Shown here: one piece after another, positions 20,310 through 28,354 of the stretch | Numbering within the stretch: position 1 is the first letter of the stretch | Layout: each line of letters opens with the position of its first letter | DNA from: an uncultured Sutterella sp. | Lineage (GTDB): Bacteria > Pseudomonadota > Gammaproteobacteria > Burkholderiales > Burkholderiaceae_F | DNA length: 64,000 bases | Reading direction: 5' to 3' | Assembly: GCA_900544255.1 (NCBI GenBank) | Contig: UQUM01000009.1 | Location: 1-64,000 of the forward strand | Translations under genes and position numbers: made by a program | The notes under the pieces: model-generated | Databases searched by the model: none | Told to the model about the DNA's origin: nothing | Seen by the model: the letters and a program-made list of their open reading frames with translations, nothing else

Positions 20310-21704
20310 ATGAAGATCATTTCCACCTATCCAGCGAAGATAAAAGAATCCTCCGGAGCTTTTGAAGCAACGGCGGTTCTTTATCGTCAGGCGGTGGATT
20401 ACTTCATCGGCATCATGCTCAAACACTGGGATGGTTCGTTTTCAGCCATCACTAATTCGACTTTTGTCGTGCGTGCGACGGAGTTGCTCTGTTGGCCGAC
20501 TGCCAAGCGACCTCTCACCAAGTACGACTTCGGAAAATCGTTCTACAAGTTTCCGTGCTACCTACGCCGTGCCGCTATCAACGAAGCCTACGGTCTGGTC
20601 TCCTCTTACCAAACTCGATTAAAGCAGTGGCAGACAAATCCGCAAGGAAAAGAACCGGGGCTACCGAAAGCTGGCAGGACTTTCCCTGCGATGTACCGTG
20701 ACGTCATGTTCAAAAACACGACGGATCGTTACACGGTAAGAATCAAGGTCTTCATCCGCAATACTTGGGATTGGACGGAGGTGAAGCTTCGTAAGTCCGA
20801 CATGGACTATATCGCGAAGTATTGCCCTCTTCGGAAGGCGTGTGTACCCACGTTGCGCCGTCGAGGGAAAAAATGGTCGCTCGACTTTCCTTTTGAGGAG
20901 GAAAAGAAACTAACCAACGTCCCCATCTGTGAACAAACCGTCGTAAGCGTCGATCTCGGCATCAACAATGCCTGCGTCTGCTCCGTCATGAATTCAGAGG
21001 GCACTATCCTCGCGAGGCGCTTCCTGCGCCTCAGCTGTGAAAAAGACTCTCTGAATCGCGCCTTGCAACGCATCAAGAACGCCCAGAAGCAGGGAAATCG
21101 CAAGATGCCCCGACTCTGGGCGAAGGCGAAAGGCATCAACGATTCGATTGCTGTTAAAACAGCCAACTTCATTATGGATACGGCGGTTTACTACAGTGCT
21201 CACGTCATCGTCATGGAGAAGCTCGATCTCAAAGGCCGCAAACGTGGCTCCAAGAAACAGCGTCTTCATCACTGGCGGGCGCAGTACGTTCAGCAGATGG
21301 TGGAAGACAAGGCTCACCGTAATGGTCAGCGGGTGAGTCGGGTTTGTGCCTGGAATACGTCAAAACTCGCGTTCGACGGTTCCGGCAAAGTCATTCGGGA
21401 CGAAAAGAAACACAGTCTCTGCACTTTCAAAAACGGAAAGCGCTACCACTGCGATCTGAGTGCCTCTTACAACATCGGCGCTCGGTATTTCGTCCGAGAA
21501 ATCTTCAAGTCCCTGTCGGTGACGACGGGGCAGCGCATTGCGGCCAAAGTTCCGGAATGCGTGAAGAGAAGTACCTGCACCTTAAGTTCGCTCATTAGGC
21601 TCCATGCGGAGTTGGGTTCAACCGAACGCCAATTATCTGAGTGCAGCCCGCACCGAACTGAGGCAGTCCCTCCGATTACCAACGAGGGAAGCCTTCGACT
21701 TTAG
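20310..21704 (+). CDS. tnpB: TnpB-family RNA-guided nuclease (IS605 OrfB-related)
   Basis: TnpB proteins are guide-RNA-directed nucleases that help the transposon persist; they are ancestors of Cas12. The protein is 464 residues from the ATG at 20310, which has GGAG eight bases upstream. RuvC motifs are visible: VVSVDLGINNACVCS (first Asp) at about 210, IVMEKLDLKGRKRGSK (Glu) at about 301, and CDLSASYNIGARYF (last Asp) at about 385. The usual CxxC...CxxC zinc finger between the last two motifs is not present in standard form; only single cysteines in SLCTF and YHCDL remain. This matches a TnpB-related subgroup. The C-terminus overlaps the guide RNA region. Confidence 0.88.
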   Translation: MKIISTYPAKIKESSGAFEATAVLYRQAVDYFIGIMLKHWDGSFSAITNSTFVVRATELLCWPTAKRPLTKYDFGKSFYKFPCYLRRAAINEAYGLVSSYQTRLKQWQTNPQGKEPGLPKAGRTFPAMYRDVMFKNTTDRYTVRIKVFIRNTWDWTEVKLRKSDMDYIAKYCPLRKACVPTLRRRGKKWSLDFPFEEEKKLTNVPICEQTVVSVDLGINNACVCSVMNSEGTILARRFLRLSCEKDSLNRALQRIKNAQKQGNRKMPRLWAKAKGINDSIAVKTANFIMDTAVYYSAHVIVMEKLDLKGRKRGSKKQRLHHWRAQYVQQMVEDKAHRNGQRVSRVCAWNTSKLAFDGSGKVIRDEKKHSLCTFKNGKRYHCDLSASYNIGARYFVREIFKSLSVTTGQRIAAKVPECVKRSTCTLSSLIRLHAELGSTERQLSECSPHRTEAVPPITNEGSLRL

Positions 21705-21719
21705 TCGAGGGAGACTTCA
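21540..21719 (+). ncRNA. Candidate omega/reRNA scaffold of the TnpB element
   Basis: The last part of tnpB plus the right end of the element is where the guide RNA of such elements is normally encoded, ending with the right-end hairpin and continuing into flanking DNA as guide. Here the hairpin CTTCGACTTTAGTCGAGGG is followed by kinase-gene sequence from about 21720, which would be the guide. The 5' limit is approximate and inferred from known elements. Confidence 0.4.
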
Positions 21720-22261
21720 CCGATCTCATGGGCGGCGCCATTACGATCGAAAGCGAACAGGGAAAAGGCACGACTGTGCACATTACGACGGTGCATCGAA
21801 TGGCGCCGACTTTTGACGGGACGGAGAGCGCAAACACGCTGAAGAAAATGACGAAGAGCTTAAAGGGCGTCCGGATTCTTTTGGCGGAAGACAATCCGCT
21901 CAACGCAGAAATTGCCATTGAAGTGCTGCGCGGCGCCGGGGTGGAAGTCGACACCGTGGGCGACGGCGAAGACTGCGTGAAGGCGGTGACGGAAAAGTCC
22001 GCCGGGTACTACGCCGCCGTTTTGATGGATATTCAGATGCCGCGAATGGACGAGTACGCCGCCACGAAACTCATCCGCGCTTTTGCCGATCTGCGCAAAA
22101 AACGAATTCCGGTGATTGCCATGACCGCGAACGCCTTTGCCGAAGATCAGCAAAAGGCGATGGCCTGCGGCATGGATGCGTTCCTCGCAAGACCCCTCAA
22201 CTTAATGCTGATATTGAAGACCTTGGACGCCGTGATTGAAAAAACGGCGCAGACGGCATGA
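21720..22261 (+). pseudogene. Hybrid sensor histidine kinase, 3' fragment (receiver domain)
   Basis: The frame restarts with TDLMGGAITIESEQGKGT, the last part of the HATPase domain (after the G2 box), and runs into a complete receiver domain: VRILLAEDNPLNAEIAIEVL, the phosphoacceptor Asp in AVLMDIQMPRMDEYAATKLIR (split at MPRMDE), and MTANAFAEDQQKAMACGMDAF. It pairs with the 5' fragment before the TnpB element. From the ATG at 21728 a free receiver of about 177 residues could be made, but nothing shows it is. Its stop overlaps the MATE gene start by four bases. Confidence 0.82.
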
Positions 22262-23685
22262 CGCGCCTTTCCACGGATGAACTGCTTGCAAAAATCCGCC
22301 GTCGGGAAAATCTGACGGCCTCCGAGCAGACGTCGCTTGTCATCAGACTTTCCGTTCCCGCGGTGTTGGCGGAAATTTCCACCATTCTGATGGAATACAT
22401 CGACGCGGCGATGGTGGGGCATCTGGGGGCGCAGGCGTCCGCGGCGGTGAGCGTGGTGATGCCCACGCTCTGGCTCTTTTGGGGTATGGCGGGCGCCGTC
22501 TGCATGGGGTTTTCCGTGCAGGCGGCGCACCGGATCGGTGCCGATGATCTGGCCGGGGCAAGAAGCGTTCTGCGGCAGGCCTTGGTGACGGCGCTCGGGG
22601 TAGCGACGGCGGCCCTTTTTCTGGGCGTTTCCGTGAGCCGTTATGTGCCGGTGTGGCTGGGGGCGGCGCCGGAAGTGTGCCCGGATGCGTCGGCGTATTT
22701 CGGCATCTTCGCGCTGGGGCAGCCCTTCATGATCCTCTTATTTCTCGCGGGCGGGATGCTGCGGTCGGCAGGCGACATGAAGACGCCCTCGGTCATGAAC
22801 GTGGCGCTCTGCTTTATGGACGTGGTGTTTAACTGGTTCTTTATTTTTCCCGTGCGGGATGTGACGGTGTTCGGCCTGACGTTTTCCGTGTGGGGCGCCG
22901 GATTGGGGGTGGAAGGCGCGGCCTGGGGAACGTTTGCCGCGCAGGCCGCAGCGGCCTCGGTGCTGTTGTGGCAGCTCTGCGCGCGTTCGCCCTTATTGAA
23001 AATCACACACGAAAAGGGGCGGTTTATGCCCACGCGTGAGTGCCTTAAACGGGCAGTGACGATCGGTCTTCCCGTCGGTGTCGAACGCTTTTTCATGTGT
23101 TCGGCGCAGATTGTGTTGACGATGATCGTGGCGCCCTTGGGCACGGTGGCGTTGGCGGCGCACGGGCTCGCAACGTCCGCCGAAAGCCTCTGCTACATGC
23201 CGGGGTACGGGGTTTCCGAAGCTGCGACGACGATGGTGGGACAGAGCCTCGGCGCAGGACGAAAAGATCTCGCCCGCCGTATGGCGTGGTTGGCGACGGC
23301 GATCGGCGTAGGGGTGATGACGTTGATGGGCGCCGTGATGTATTTCGAGGCCCCTTTATTGATGCAGTGGCTCTCGTCGGACGCGGGCGTCGTGGCGGCG
23401 GGGAGCGAAGTCCTGCGGATCGAGGCTTTCGCCGAACCCTTGTTTGCGGCGTCGATTGTGGCTTACGGTGCGTTTGTGGGCGCGGGCGACACCCTGGTGC
23501 CCTGCCTCATGAACCTCGGCAGTATGTGGGCGGTGCGGTTGTCGCTCGCGTTTTATCTTGCGCCCCTTTACGGCCTTAAGGGTGTGTGGATCGCGATGGC
23601 GGCGGAATTGTCGCTGCGGGGCAGTCTCTTCCTGCTGCGGCTCCGCGGCAGGCGTTGGATGCAGCGGATGCCGACGGCTCGGTAG
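22258..23685 (+). CDS. MATE-family efflux transporter
   Basis: This is a 475-residue multidrug/toxin extrusion exporter, using a sodium or proton gradient to expel cationic compounds. It has about twelve hydrophobic helices and the MATE N-terminal block SVPAVLAEISTILMEYIDAAMVGHLG. The second half repeats the pattern with IGLPVGVERFFMCSAQIVLTM, and PGYGVSEAATTMVGQSLGAG is the typical loop. It begins in an ATGA overlap with the broken kinase, so it probably belonged to the kinase's transcript and may now depend on a promoter in or near the TnpB element. Confidence 0.93.
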   Translation: MTRLSTDELLAKIRRRENLTASEQTSLVIRLSVPAVLAEISTILMEYIDAAMVGHLGAQASAAVSVVMPTLWLFWGMAGAVCMGFSVQAAHRIGADDLAGARSVLRQALVTALGVATAALFLGVSVSRYVPVWLGAAPEVCPDASAYFGIFALGQPFMILLFLAGGMLRSAGDMKTPSVMNVALCFMDVVFNWFFIFPVRDVTVFGLTFSVWGAGLGVEGAAWGTFAAQAAAASVLLWQLCARSPLLKITHEKGRFMPTRECLKRAVTIGLPVGVERFFMCSAQIVLTMIVAPLGTVALAAHGLATSAESLCYMPGYGVSEAATTMVGQSLGAGRKDLARRMAWLATAIGVGVMTLMGAVMYFEAPLLMQWLSSDAGVVAAGSEVLRIEAFAEPLFAASIVAYGAFVGAGDTLVPCLMNLGSMWAVRLSLAFYLAPLYGLKGVWIAMAAELSLRGSLFLLRLRGRRWMQRMPTAR

Positions 23686-23689
23686 CGCG

Positions 23690-25477
23690 TCAGCGGCCGA
23701 GCGCCGTGAGATAGTTTTCGACGTTGCGGTAACGGATGCCGTCTGTTTCGGTGTCCGGTCCGCGGTAAATCACGCATTTTTCGGTGATCGGACCGAAGCG
23801 GTGTTCGGTCGCGGCGCATTTCGCGGCATCTTTGAGGTGTCGGTACTGCGACGGTACGCACTCCGTGCTGTGTTTGACTTCGAAAATCCGACAGATGTTC
23901 GTGATTTCGTTGGCGATCACCATATCGAATTCGCCGACAGCAAACTGCAGTTTGAAAGCGCGTTGTCCCCGGGGAAGAGCTTTGACGGTCTCAAGAAGAA
24001 CGATTTCTTCCATGAGGCGACCTCGGACTTCCGTTAAGAGCCGTTCTTTGATGCGGGCCCGTTCCCGGGCAGGCAGCGCCGCAAACACGGCGTCCTTCAT
24101 GAGTTCGTGCACCAAGGCCTGTGCCTGACAATACCGCAGTCCCGGCTGTGTGAAGAGAATATGATTCACCGGCGTTTCCGCGGGCAGTGTTTCCGTGGGA
24201 CAATCGATGATGAAATCCAAGAGAAAGAGGTAGTCCTTCAATTCCGACAAATGAGTTTCCGTTACGGGGACGGTAGTTTCCGAGCGATTTCGGATGTCAA
24301 GAAGGCGCTTCAGGCCTTCGGTGACGGCTTTAACGTCGATCGTGTCCAAAACATCGGTACGAAGCGAAGTATTCCGTTCTTTTCGGAGGTTGCGACGAGT
24401 GACGCCGAGATCGTGAGACGCGAAATCCCGTTCGATGACGGAGACGAGAAAGTCGTGGTTCAAGTCTTCGACGAGACGGTTGACGGCGTTTGTGAGTTCG
24501 CCCGCTTCGTAAAGCGCACGCAGATGCCGGAAGTGACTGCCCGCCTGATAGCAGGCGAGACTGTGCTGAATGTTGCGGGCAACGGCGGTGTCGATGTATC
24601 GGCGGGCCGTTTCGTCGTCAGAGAAGGCGGAGCGTTCGTCGATGAGCGTCGGATCATCAAACGCCGTTTCACCGGCGAGAAAGGTACCGCAGCAGGTGAG
24701 ATAGTCGTCAAAGGAAACATTCCCCAGGAGCCGTCGGTATTCGCGGAAAGCGATGAAGGTGGTACGGACGGTGACGGTCCGATCGTAGAGTTCGTCGTCT
24801 TCGGCAAAGAGGAATCCCAAGGAATCGGTGCCCGAGAGAATGATTTTCACGCCCTGCATGGCGTAGATGTCGGAAAAGAGCGAGGCGGAATCAATAAAGT
24901 CTTTGAGCAGCGTTACTTCGTCGATGATGACGTACCGATAATCGGCATGCACGAGTCGCTTCATGTCGCGGTTGAGCGCAGCGAGCGTATCGGTCTGCAT
25001 CACTTTGATGTAGGCGGTCTTTTCCGTCGGCAGGTCGGACGCGGCCTGCAGTGCGAGGACGGTTTTTCCGGTGCGCCGCAAGCCGCAGAGCACGCAGACG
25101 CGGCCTTCGGTTTTGTCGTTGAGGTATCGCCGGATGACGTCGTATCCGTCGCGTCGCTGAAGCTCCCGGACGCGTTCCGTCATGGCGTTAAGTGCCGAAC
25201 CGGTGATGACGTTCGTCTCATACTCGGCTGCGTCAGCCGAATGCGGGGCGGCTTTCATTAATTGCGCGAGTTCTTGGCGCAGTGCCTCGCGACGGGCGAC
25301 GGCGGTGAGGACGTCCGCCATGTCGGATTGCTTTACGTAGCGGCAGAAGCGTTTGCCGTTTTCGGTGCCCTGCAGGTAGAGGCGTTCTTTGCCGTTGATC
25401 GTTTTGCAGGAAACGGAACCTTGGGGAAGTTGCTGCAGTTCGGCTTCGAGACGGCGGATTCGGTCTTCAGAGCGCAT
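23690..25477 (-). CDS. AAA+ ATPase with PD-(D/E)xK-like C-terminus, function unknown
   Basis: This 595-residue protein is of the AAA_14/DUF4143-related type. An N-terminal region of about 90 residues has a coiled-coil start and a LYLQGTENGKRFCRYVKQSD block. The ATPase core has Walker A CVLCGLRRTGKTVLALQ at about 138 and Walker B YRYVIIDEVTLL at about 192, then KIILSGTDSLGF as a sensor-like segment. The C-terminal part has GRLMEEIVLLE, GEFDMVIAN and IFEVKHSTECVPSQY, an E...D...ExK arrangement like PD-(D/E)xK nucleases. I start at the ATG at 25477 (MRSEDRIRR); 15 further codons lie upstream. A long inverted repeat precedes it. Its role is not known. Confidence 0.75.
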   Translation of the reverse strand: MRSEDRIRRLEAELQQLPQGSVSCKTINGKERLYLQGTENGKRFCRYVKQSDMADVLTAVARREALRQELAQLMKAAPHSADAAEYETNVITGSALNAMTERVRELQRRDGYDVIRRYLNDKTEGRVCVLCGLRRTGKTVLALQAASDLPTEKTAYIKVMQTDTLAALNRDMKRLVHADYRYVIIDEVTLLKDFIDSASLFSDIYAMQGVKIILSGTDSLGFLFAEDDELYDRTVTVRTTFIAFREYRRLLGNVSFDDYLTCCGTFLAGETAFDDPTLIDERSAFSDDETARRYIDTAVARNIQHSLACYQAGSHFRHLRALYEAGELTNAVNRLVEDLNHDFLVSVIERDFASHDLGVTRRNLRKERNTSLRTDVLDTIDVKAVTEGLKRLLDIRNRSETTVPVTETHLSELKDYLFLLDFIIDCPTETLPAETPVNHILFTQPGLRYCQAQALVHELMKDAVFAALPARERARIKERLLTEVRGRLMEEIVLLETVKALPRGQRAFKLQFAVGEFDMVIANEITNICRIFEVKHSTECVPSQYRHLKDAAKCAATEHRFGPITEKCVIYRGPDTETDGIRYRNVENYLTALGR

Positions 25478-25491
25478 GATGTTCGACCTTG

Positions 25492-25562
25492 AAAATAACT
25501 CATCTCGTCGATTGTAACTCAAAATAACTTAGCGTGAGTTTATGTGTAGTTATTTTGAGTTA
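25492..25562 (-). promoter_or_regulatory. Perfect inverted repeat upstream of the AAA+ gene
   Basis: TAACTCAAAATAACT (25515-25529) and its exact complement AGTTATTTTGAGTTA (25548-25562) are 15-base arms around an 18-base spacer. A third copy of AAAATAACT lies at 25492-25500, 14 bases from the chosen start codon. The stretch is much more AT-rich than its surroundings. It looks like a multi-site operator or the edge of an inserted module. Confidence 0.6.
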
Positions 25563-25563
25563 T

Positions 25564-25602
25564 GAAAAAGCGGCCGACGGAATTTTCCGGTCGACCGCTT
25601 CA
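25564..25602 (-). terminator. Terminator after rubrerythrin gene
   Basis: On the minus strand AAGCGGTCGACC...CGTCGGCCGCTT forms an interrupted stem followed by TTTTTC. It stands between the rubrerythrin stop and the AAA+ gene. Confidence 0.75.
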
Positions 25603-25628
25603 GAACCTACGTCAAATCAGACGACGGA

Positions 25629-26171
25629 TCAGTAGTTCGTCGCGCGCACCTGCTGGTAAGCCTGCGGATGGTGGCAGATCGGGCACACTTCGGGGGCTTT
25701 CTTTCCCATGACGAGGTGACCGCATTCACGGCACTGCCACATCACTTCTTCGCCCTTTTCGAACACCTTCTGCATTTCGACGTTGTTCAAAAGCTTGAGG
25801 AACCGTTCTTCGTGCGCCTTTTCGATGGCAGCCACGCCGCGGAACTGGAAGGCGAGTTCGGGGAACCCTTCTTCTTCGGCGTCACGGGCGAACTGTTCGT
25901 ACATGTCCGTCCATTCGTAGTTTTCGCCCGCGGCAGCGGCCTTGAGGTTTTCGGCGGTGCTGCCGATGCCGTTCAAGTGCTGGAACCAGAGCTTGGCATG
26001 CTGCTTTTCGTTGGAAGCGGTTTCTTCGAAGAGTTCGGCGATCTGCTGATAGCCTTCCTTACGGGCGACGCTCGCAAAGTACGTGTACTTGTTGCGCGCC
26101 TGAGATTCACCCGCGAAAGCCGCGGCGAGGTTCTTTTCGGTCTTGGTACCGGCAAACTTGTTTTCAGCCAT
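25629..26171 (-). CDS. rbr: Rubrerythrin
   Basis: Rubrerythrin reduces hydrogen peroxide with a non-haem di-iron centre and is typical of anaerobes and microaerophiles. The 180-residue protein has the ferritin-like helices with [16 protein letters not shown] and [15 protein letters not shown], the third and fourth iron-binding segments ([15 protein letters not shown]), and a C-terminal rubredoxin-like domain with CRECG and CPICH that binds one iron. It is monocistronic, with its own terminator. A CTAT-N7-ATAG element lies about 105 bases upstream. Confidence 0.97.
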   Translation of the reverse strand: MAENKFAGTKTEKNLAAAFAGESQARNKYTYFASVARKEGYQQIAELFEETASNEKQHAKLWFQHLNGIGSTAENLKAAAAGENYEWTDMYEQFARDAEEEGFPELAFQFRGVAAIEKAHEERFLKLLNNVEMQKVFEKGEEVMWQCRECGHLVMGKKAPEVCPICHHPQAYQQVRATNY

Positions 26172-26274
26172 TTTTGTCTCCTTATTCAGGTTGGACGACG
26201 GACGCCTTTTTTGGGGGTGTGCGTCCGTTCGTCGTCGGTAGAAGTCACTTTAACAGCTTTGACGGGGAATCCCA

Positions 26275-26291
26275 ACTATCAGCCCGATAGT
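26275..26291 (-). promoter_or_regulatory. OxyR-like half-site upstream of rubrerythrin
   Basis: ACTATC-agccc-GATAGT is a 6-bp inverted repeat containing CTAT-N7-ATAG, the central part of the OxyR consensus (ATAG-N7-CTAT-N7-ATAG-N7-CTAT). The outer ATAG and CTAT are absent. On the minus strand TTGGGA and TTAAAG with 16 bases between could be the promoter, which the palindrome overlaps. Confidence 0.4.
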
Positions 26292-26306
26292 CGTTGCAAC
26301 GAATTG

Positions 26307-27086
26307 TTATTTTGTGGCGCTTTCGGCCGTTTCTTCAGCCGCCGGTGCCACGGTCTTTAAGGCAGGATCAAGGTTGTCGAACGTTCCCAGAACCGTTTCC
26401 CACACGGGAGGATGTTCCTTACATTTTTTACGAAGGCGCTCCATGAAGGCCTTGTGTTCAGCCAGGTCTTCTTCAGGACATTCGGCGACGAGTAGAAGTT
26501 TGTTGTCCGGCATCACGATCTTCGGACGGTTCATGGCGTTCAAAATCTCCACCAAGTCGTCCTGAGAACGCGTCATCGCGAGGTACACCTCACCCAGAAG
26601 CCTTGCATCGAGACAGGCGCCGTGCAGCGTACGCATGGAGCTGTCCACCTCAAAGCGGGTGCAGAGCGCATCGAGACTGTTTCTCACGCCTGGGTACTTT
26701 TGTCGGGCGATCGCAAGCGAGTCGACGATGCTCGGACAATAGTCTTCAATTTTTCCCTTGCCGATGCGGGCGAGTTCCATGTTGAGGAACCCCACGTCGA
26801 ATGCGGCGTTGTGAATGACGAGTTCGGCGCCTTCCACAAACTTCAGGAAATCGTCGGCGATGTCGGCAAAAACGGGTTTGTCCGCCAGGAATTCGTTCGT
26901 GAGGCCGTGAATGGCGACGGCGTCCGCGGGGACGTCGCGCTCGGGGTTGATGTACTGCCAGTAGACGTGACTCGGGTCGTCGGACAAGGTGCGGCCCACG
27001 ATTTCAAAGCAGCCGATTTCGACGATGCGGTCACCTTCTTCGGCTTTCGTGCCTGTCGTTTCGGTATCAAGACAGATTTGACGCAT
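26307..27086 (-). CDS. dnaQ: DNA polymerase III epsilon subunit
   Basis: DnaQ is the 3'-5' proofreading exonuclease of the replicative polymerase. The 259-residue protein has Exo I DTETTGTKAEEGDRIVEIG with catalytic Asp and Glu, Exo II VIHNAAFDVGFLN, and Exo III HGACLDARLLGEVYL (His-x4-Asp). The region after 180 contains the polymerase-binding part and an Ala/Glu-rich end. It lies six bases downstream of rnhA on the minus strand, a common proteobacterial pairing. Confidence 0.96.
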   Translation of the reverse strand: MRQICLDTETTGTKAEEGDRIVEIGCFEIVGRTLSDDPSHVYWQYINPERDVPADAVAIHGLTNEFLADKPVFADIADDFLKFVEGAELVIHNAAFDVGFLNMELARIGKGKIEDYCPSIVDSLAIARQKYPGVRNSLDALCTRFEVDSSMRTLHGACLDARLLGEVYLAMTRSQDDLVEILNAMNRPKIVMPDNKLLLVAECPEEDLAEHKAFMERLRKKCKEHPPVWETVLGTFDNLDPALKTVAPAAEETAESATK

Positions 27087-27092
27087 AGCGGT

Positions 27093-27584
27093 TTAAATGA
27101 GAGACGTTCGTGCGGGCGGAAGCGGCGTGTCTTCGGGCATTTCTCCGTCGCGGACGGCAGCGCACCCTTTGTTCGCGAGCTCATCGGCTTTTTCGTTTCC
27201 GGGGTTTCCGGCGTGGCCCTTCACCCAACACCATTCGATCTGCGTGAAGCGCGATACTTCTCGATCCAGCGCCTGCCAGTATTCCAGGTTTTTGATGGGG
27301 CCGTCCTTTTTCTTCCAGCCGCGCGCCTTCCAGCCGGGAATCCAGCGGGTGATGCCGTCCTTCACGTAGGAACTGTCCAAATGCATGCGGATGGGACAGT
27401 CGCGTTTGACGGCCTTGAGCGCTTCGTATGCGGCTCTTAATTCCATCTGGTTGTTGGTGGTGGATTTGAGTCCGCCGTACATTTCACGGCGTTTCTCGCC
27501 CCAGACCATCAAAACGCCCCAGCCACCCGGGCCCGGATTAAATTTACAGGCGCCGTCCGTCCAAATTTCCAAAACAGTCGTCAT
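27093..27584 (-). CDS. rnhA: Ribonuclease HI
   Basis: RNase HI cleaves RNA in RNA-DNA hybrids. All four catalytic acids are visible in the 163-residue protein: EIWTDGACKFNPGPGGWG (Asp), TNNQMELRAAYEAL (Glu), MHLDSSYVKDGI (Asp) and NEKADELANKG (Asp). The basic handle KARGWKKKDGP is present. It lies between a methyltransferase gene and dnaQ. Confidence 0.97.
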   Translation of the reverse strand: MTTVLEIWTDGACKFNPGPGGWGVLMVWGEKRREMYGGLKSTTNNQMELRAAYEALKAVKRDCPIRMHLDSSYVKDGITRWIPGWKARGWKKKDGPIKNLEYWQALDREVSRFTQIEWCWVKGHAGNPGNEKADELANKGCAAVRDGEMPEDTPLPPARTSLI

Positions 27585-27606
27585 AAAACCTCGTCATAAA
27601 ACCTTA

Positions 27607-28332
27607 TCAGCCGTGCTGCAGCGCACCGGCTCTTACTTTGTTGTCGGCAAATGCGGCGCGTCCCACGAACGTCATGCCCTGCACTTTTTTGCGGGCAGTG
27701 AGGAGGACGACGTTGCTTAAAGTGGGCCACCAACGGTTTCCGGCCAAATCCAGTCTTGAAGGGAGAAGCCCGGTCTTGCCGCCCTCCGTGGCGCCGTAAA
27801 CGCCGTAAAAACCGCCTTCGACGGTGAGGCCGGCACGGGTGACGAGGGCTTTCACGGCTCCCGCGCTCTGCGGTACGATGCCTTCGGGGAAGACACTGCG
27901 CCCGAGGAGGCGTTTTTTTAAATTCCAGCCGCCCGAGGCGTTAAAAAACGTCAGCACCAAAACCCCCGACGGCGCTAGGACACGGCTGATTTCCTGCAGT
28001 GTTTCTTCGGGATCGACGGCGGGGGTGTCCGCGCCGTGCGGCCAGACGACGAGATCCGCGCATTCGTCTTTGAGGGGCAGGGCGTTGAAGTCCGCCGTCA
28101 CGGGGCAGCGCCAATCGTCTTCAGACAGCGCCACGTCGTCTTCGGTGACGAGAATTTGGTGTCCGATGGGGCTTTTTCGGAAGGGGTCCAAGACGGGCAA
28201 CCCCAACTGCACGGCTCGATCGCCCGAAAGGCGGCCCGCCGTGCGGGCAAACGCTTCGTCTTCCCACGCGATCGTCGTCCGTCCTTCAGGCGCGGCGGAA
28301 AAGGTGAGCCAGTCCGGTGTCACGTTGCGCAT
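27607..28332 (-). CDS. SAM-dependent methyltransferase (class I), substrate unknown
   Basis: A 241-residue protein with a UbiE/MenG-like core: FNALPLKDECADLVVWPH and VLAPSGVLVLTFFNASG are motif II/III-type segments. The glycine-rich SAM loop is degenerate. I start at the ATG at 28332 because GGGGAGG lies just before it and the alternative ATG at 28347 is upstream of that site. Genes of this kind commonly precede rnhA-dnaQ in betaproteobacteria, next to gloB, which is absent here. The substrate is not known. Confidence 0.75.
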   Translation of the reverse strand: MRNVTPDWLTFSAAPEGRTTIAWEDEAFARTAGRLSGDRAVQLGLPVLDPFRKSPIGHQILVTEDDVALSEDDWRCPVTADFNALPLKDECADLVVWPHGADTPAVDPEETLQEISRVLAPSGVLVLTFFNASGGWNLKKRLLGRSVFPEGIVPQSAGAVKALVTRAGLTVEGGFYGVYGATEGGKTGLLPSRLDLAGNRWWPTLSNVVLLTARKKVQGMTFVGRAAFADNKVRAGALQHG

Positions 28333-28354
28333 GGGAAGCCTCCCCATTGAAGAA

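Larger units (their letters stand above)
20205..21719 (+). mobile_element. IS605-type element carrying tnpB only
   Basis: The element splits a hybrid kinase gene. Its left end follows TTGAT (20200-20204), a pentamer also used as target by ISDra2-type elements. Near the left end is a hairpin CTGCGACTTCAGTCGCGGG at about 20224-20242. The right end has CTTCGACTTTAGTCGAGGG at about 21693-21711. No tnpA is present, so it would need a transposase in trans. Ends are given to within a few bases; the rejoined kinase lacks about five conserved codons, so a small deletion or a boundary error is likely. Confidence 0.8.

Noticed and set aside
24107..25261. 384-codon frame on the plus strand opposite the AAA+ gene
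   Set aside because: The minus-strand frame has Walker motifs and a longer open reading frame; the plus frame is its complement with no motif.
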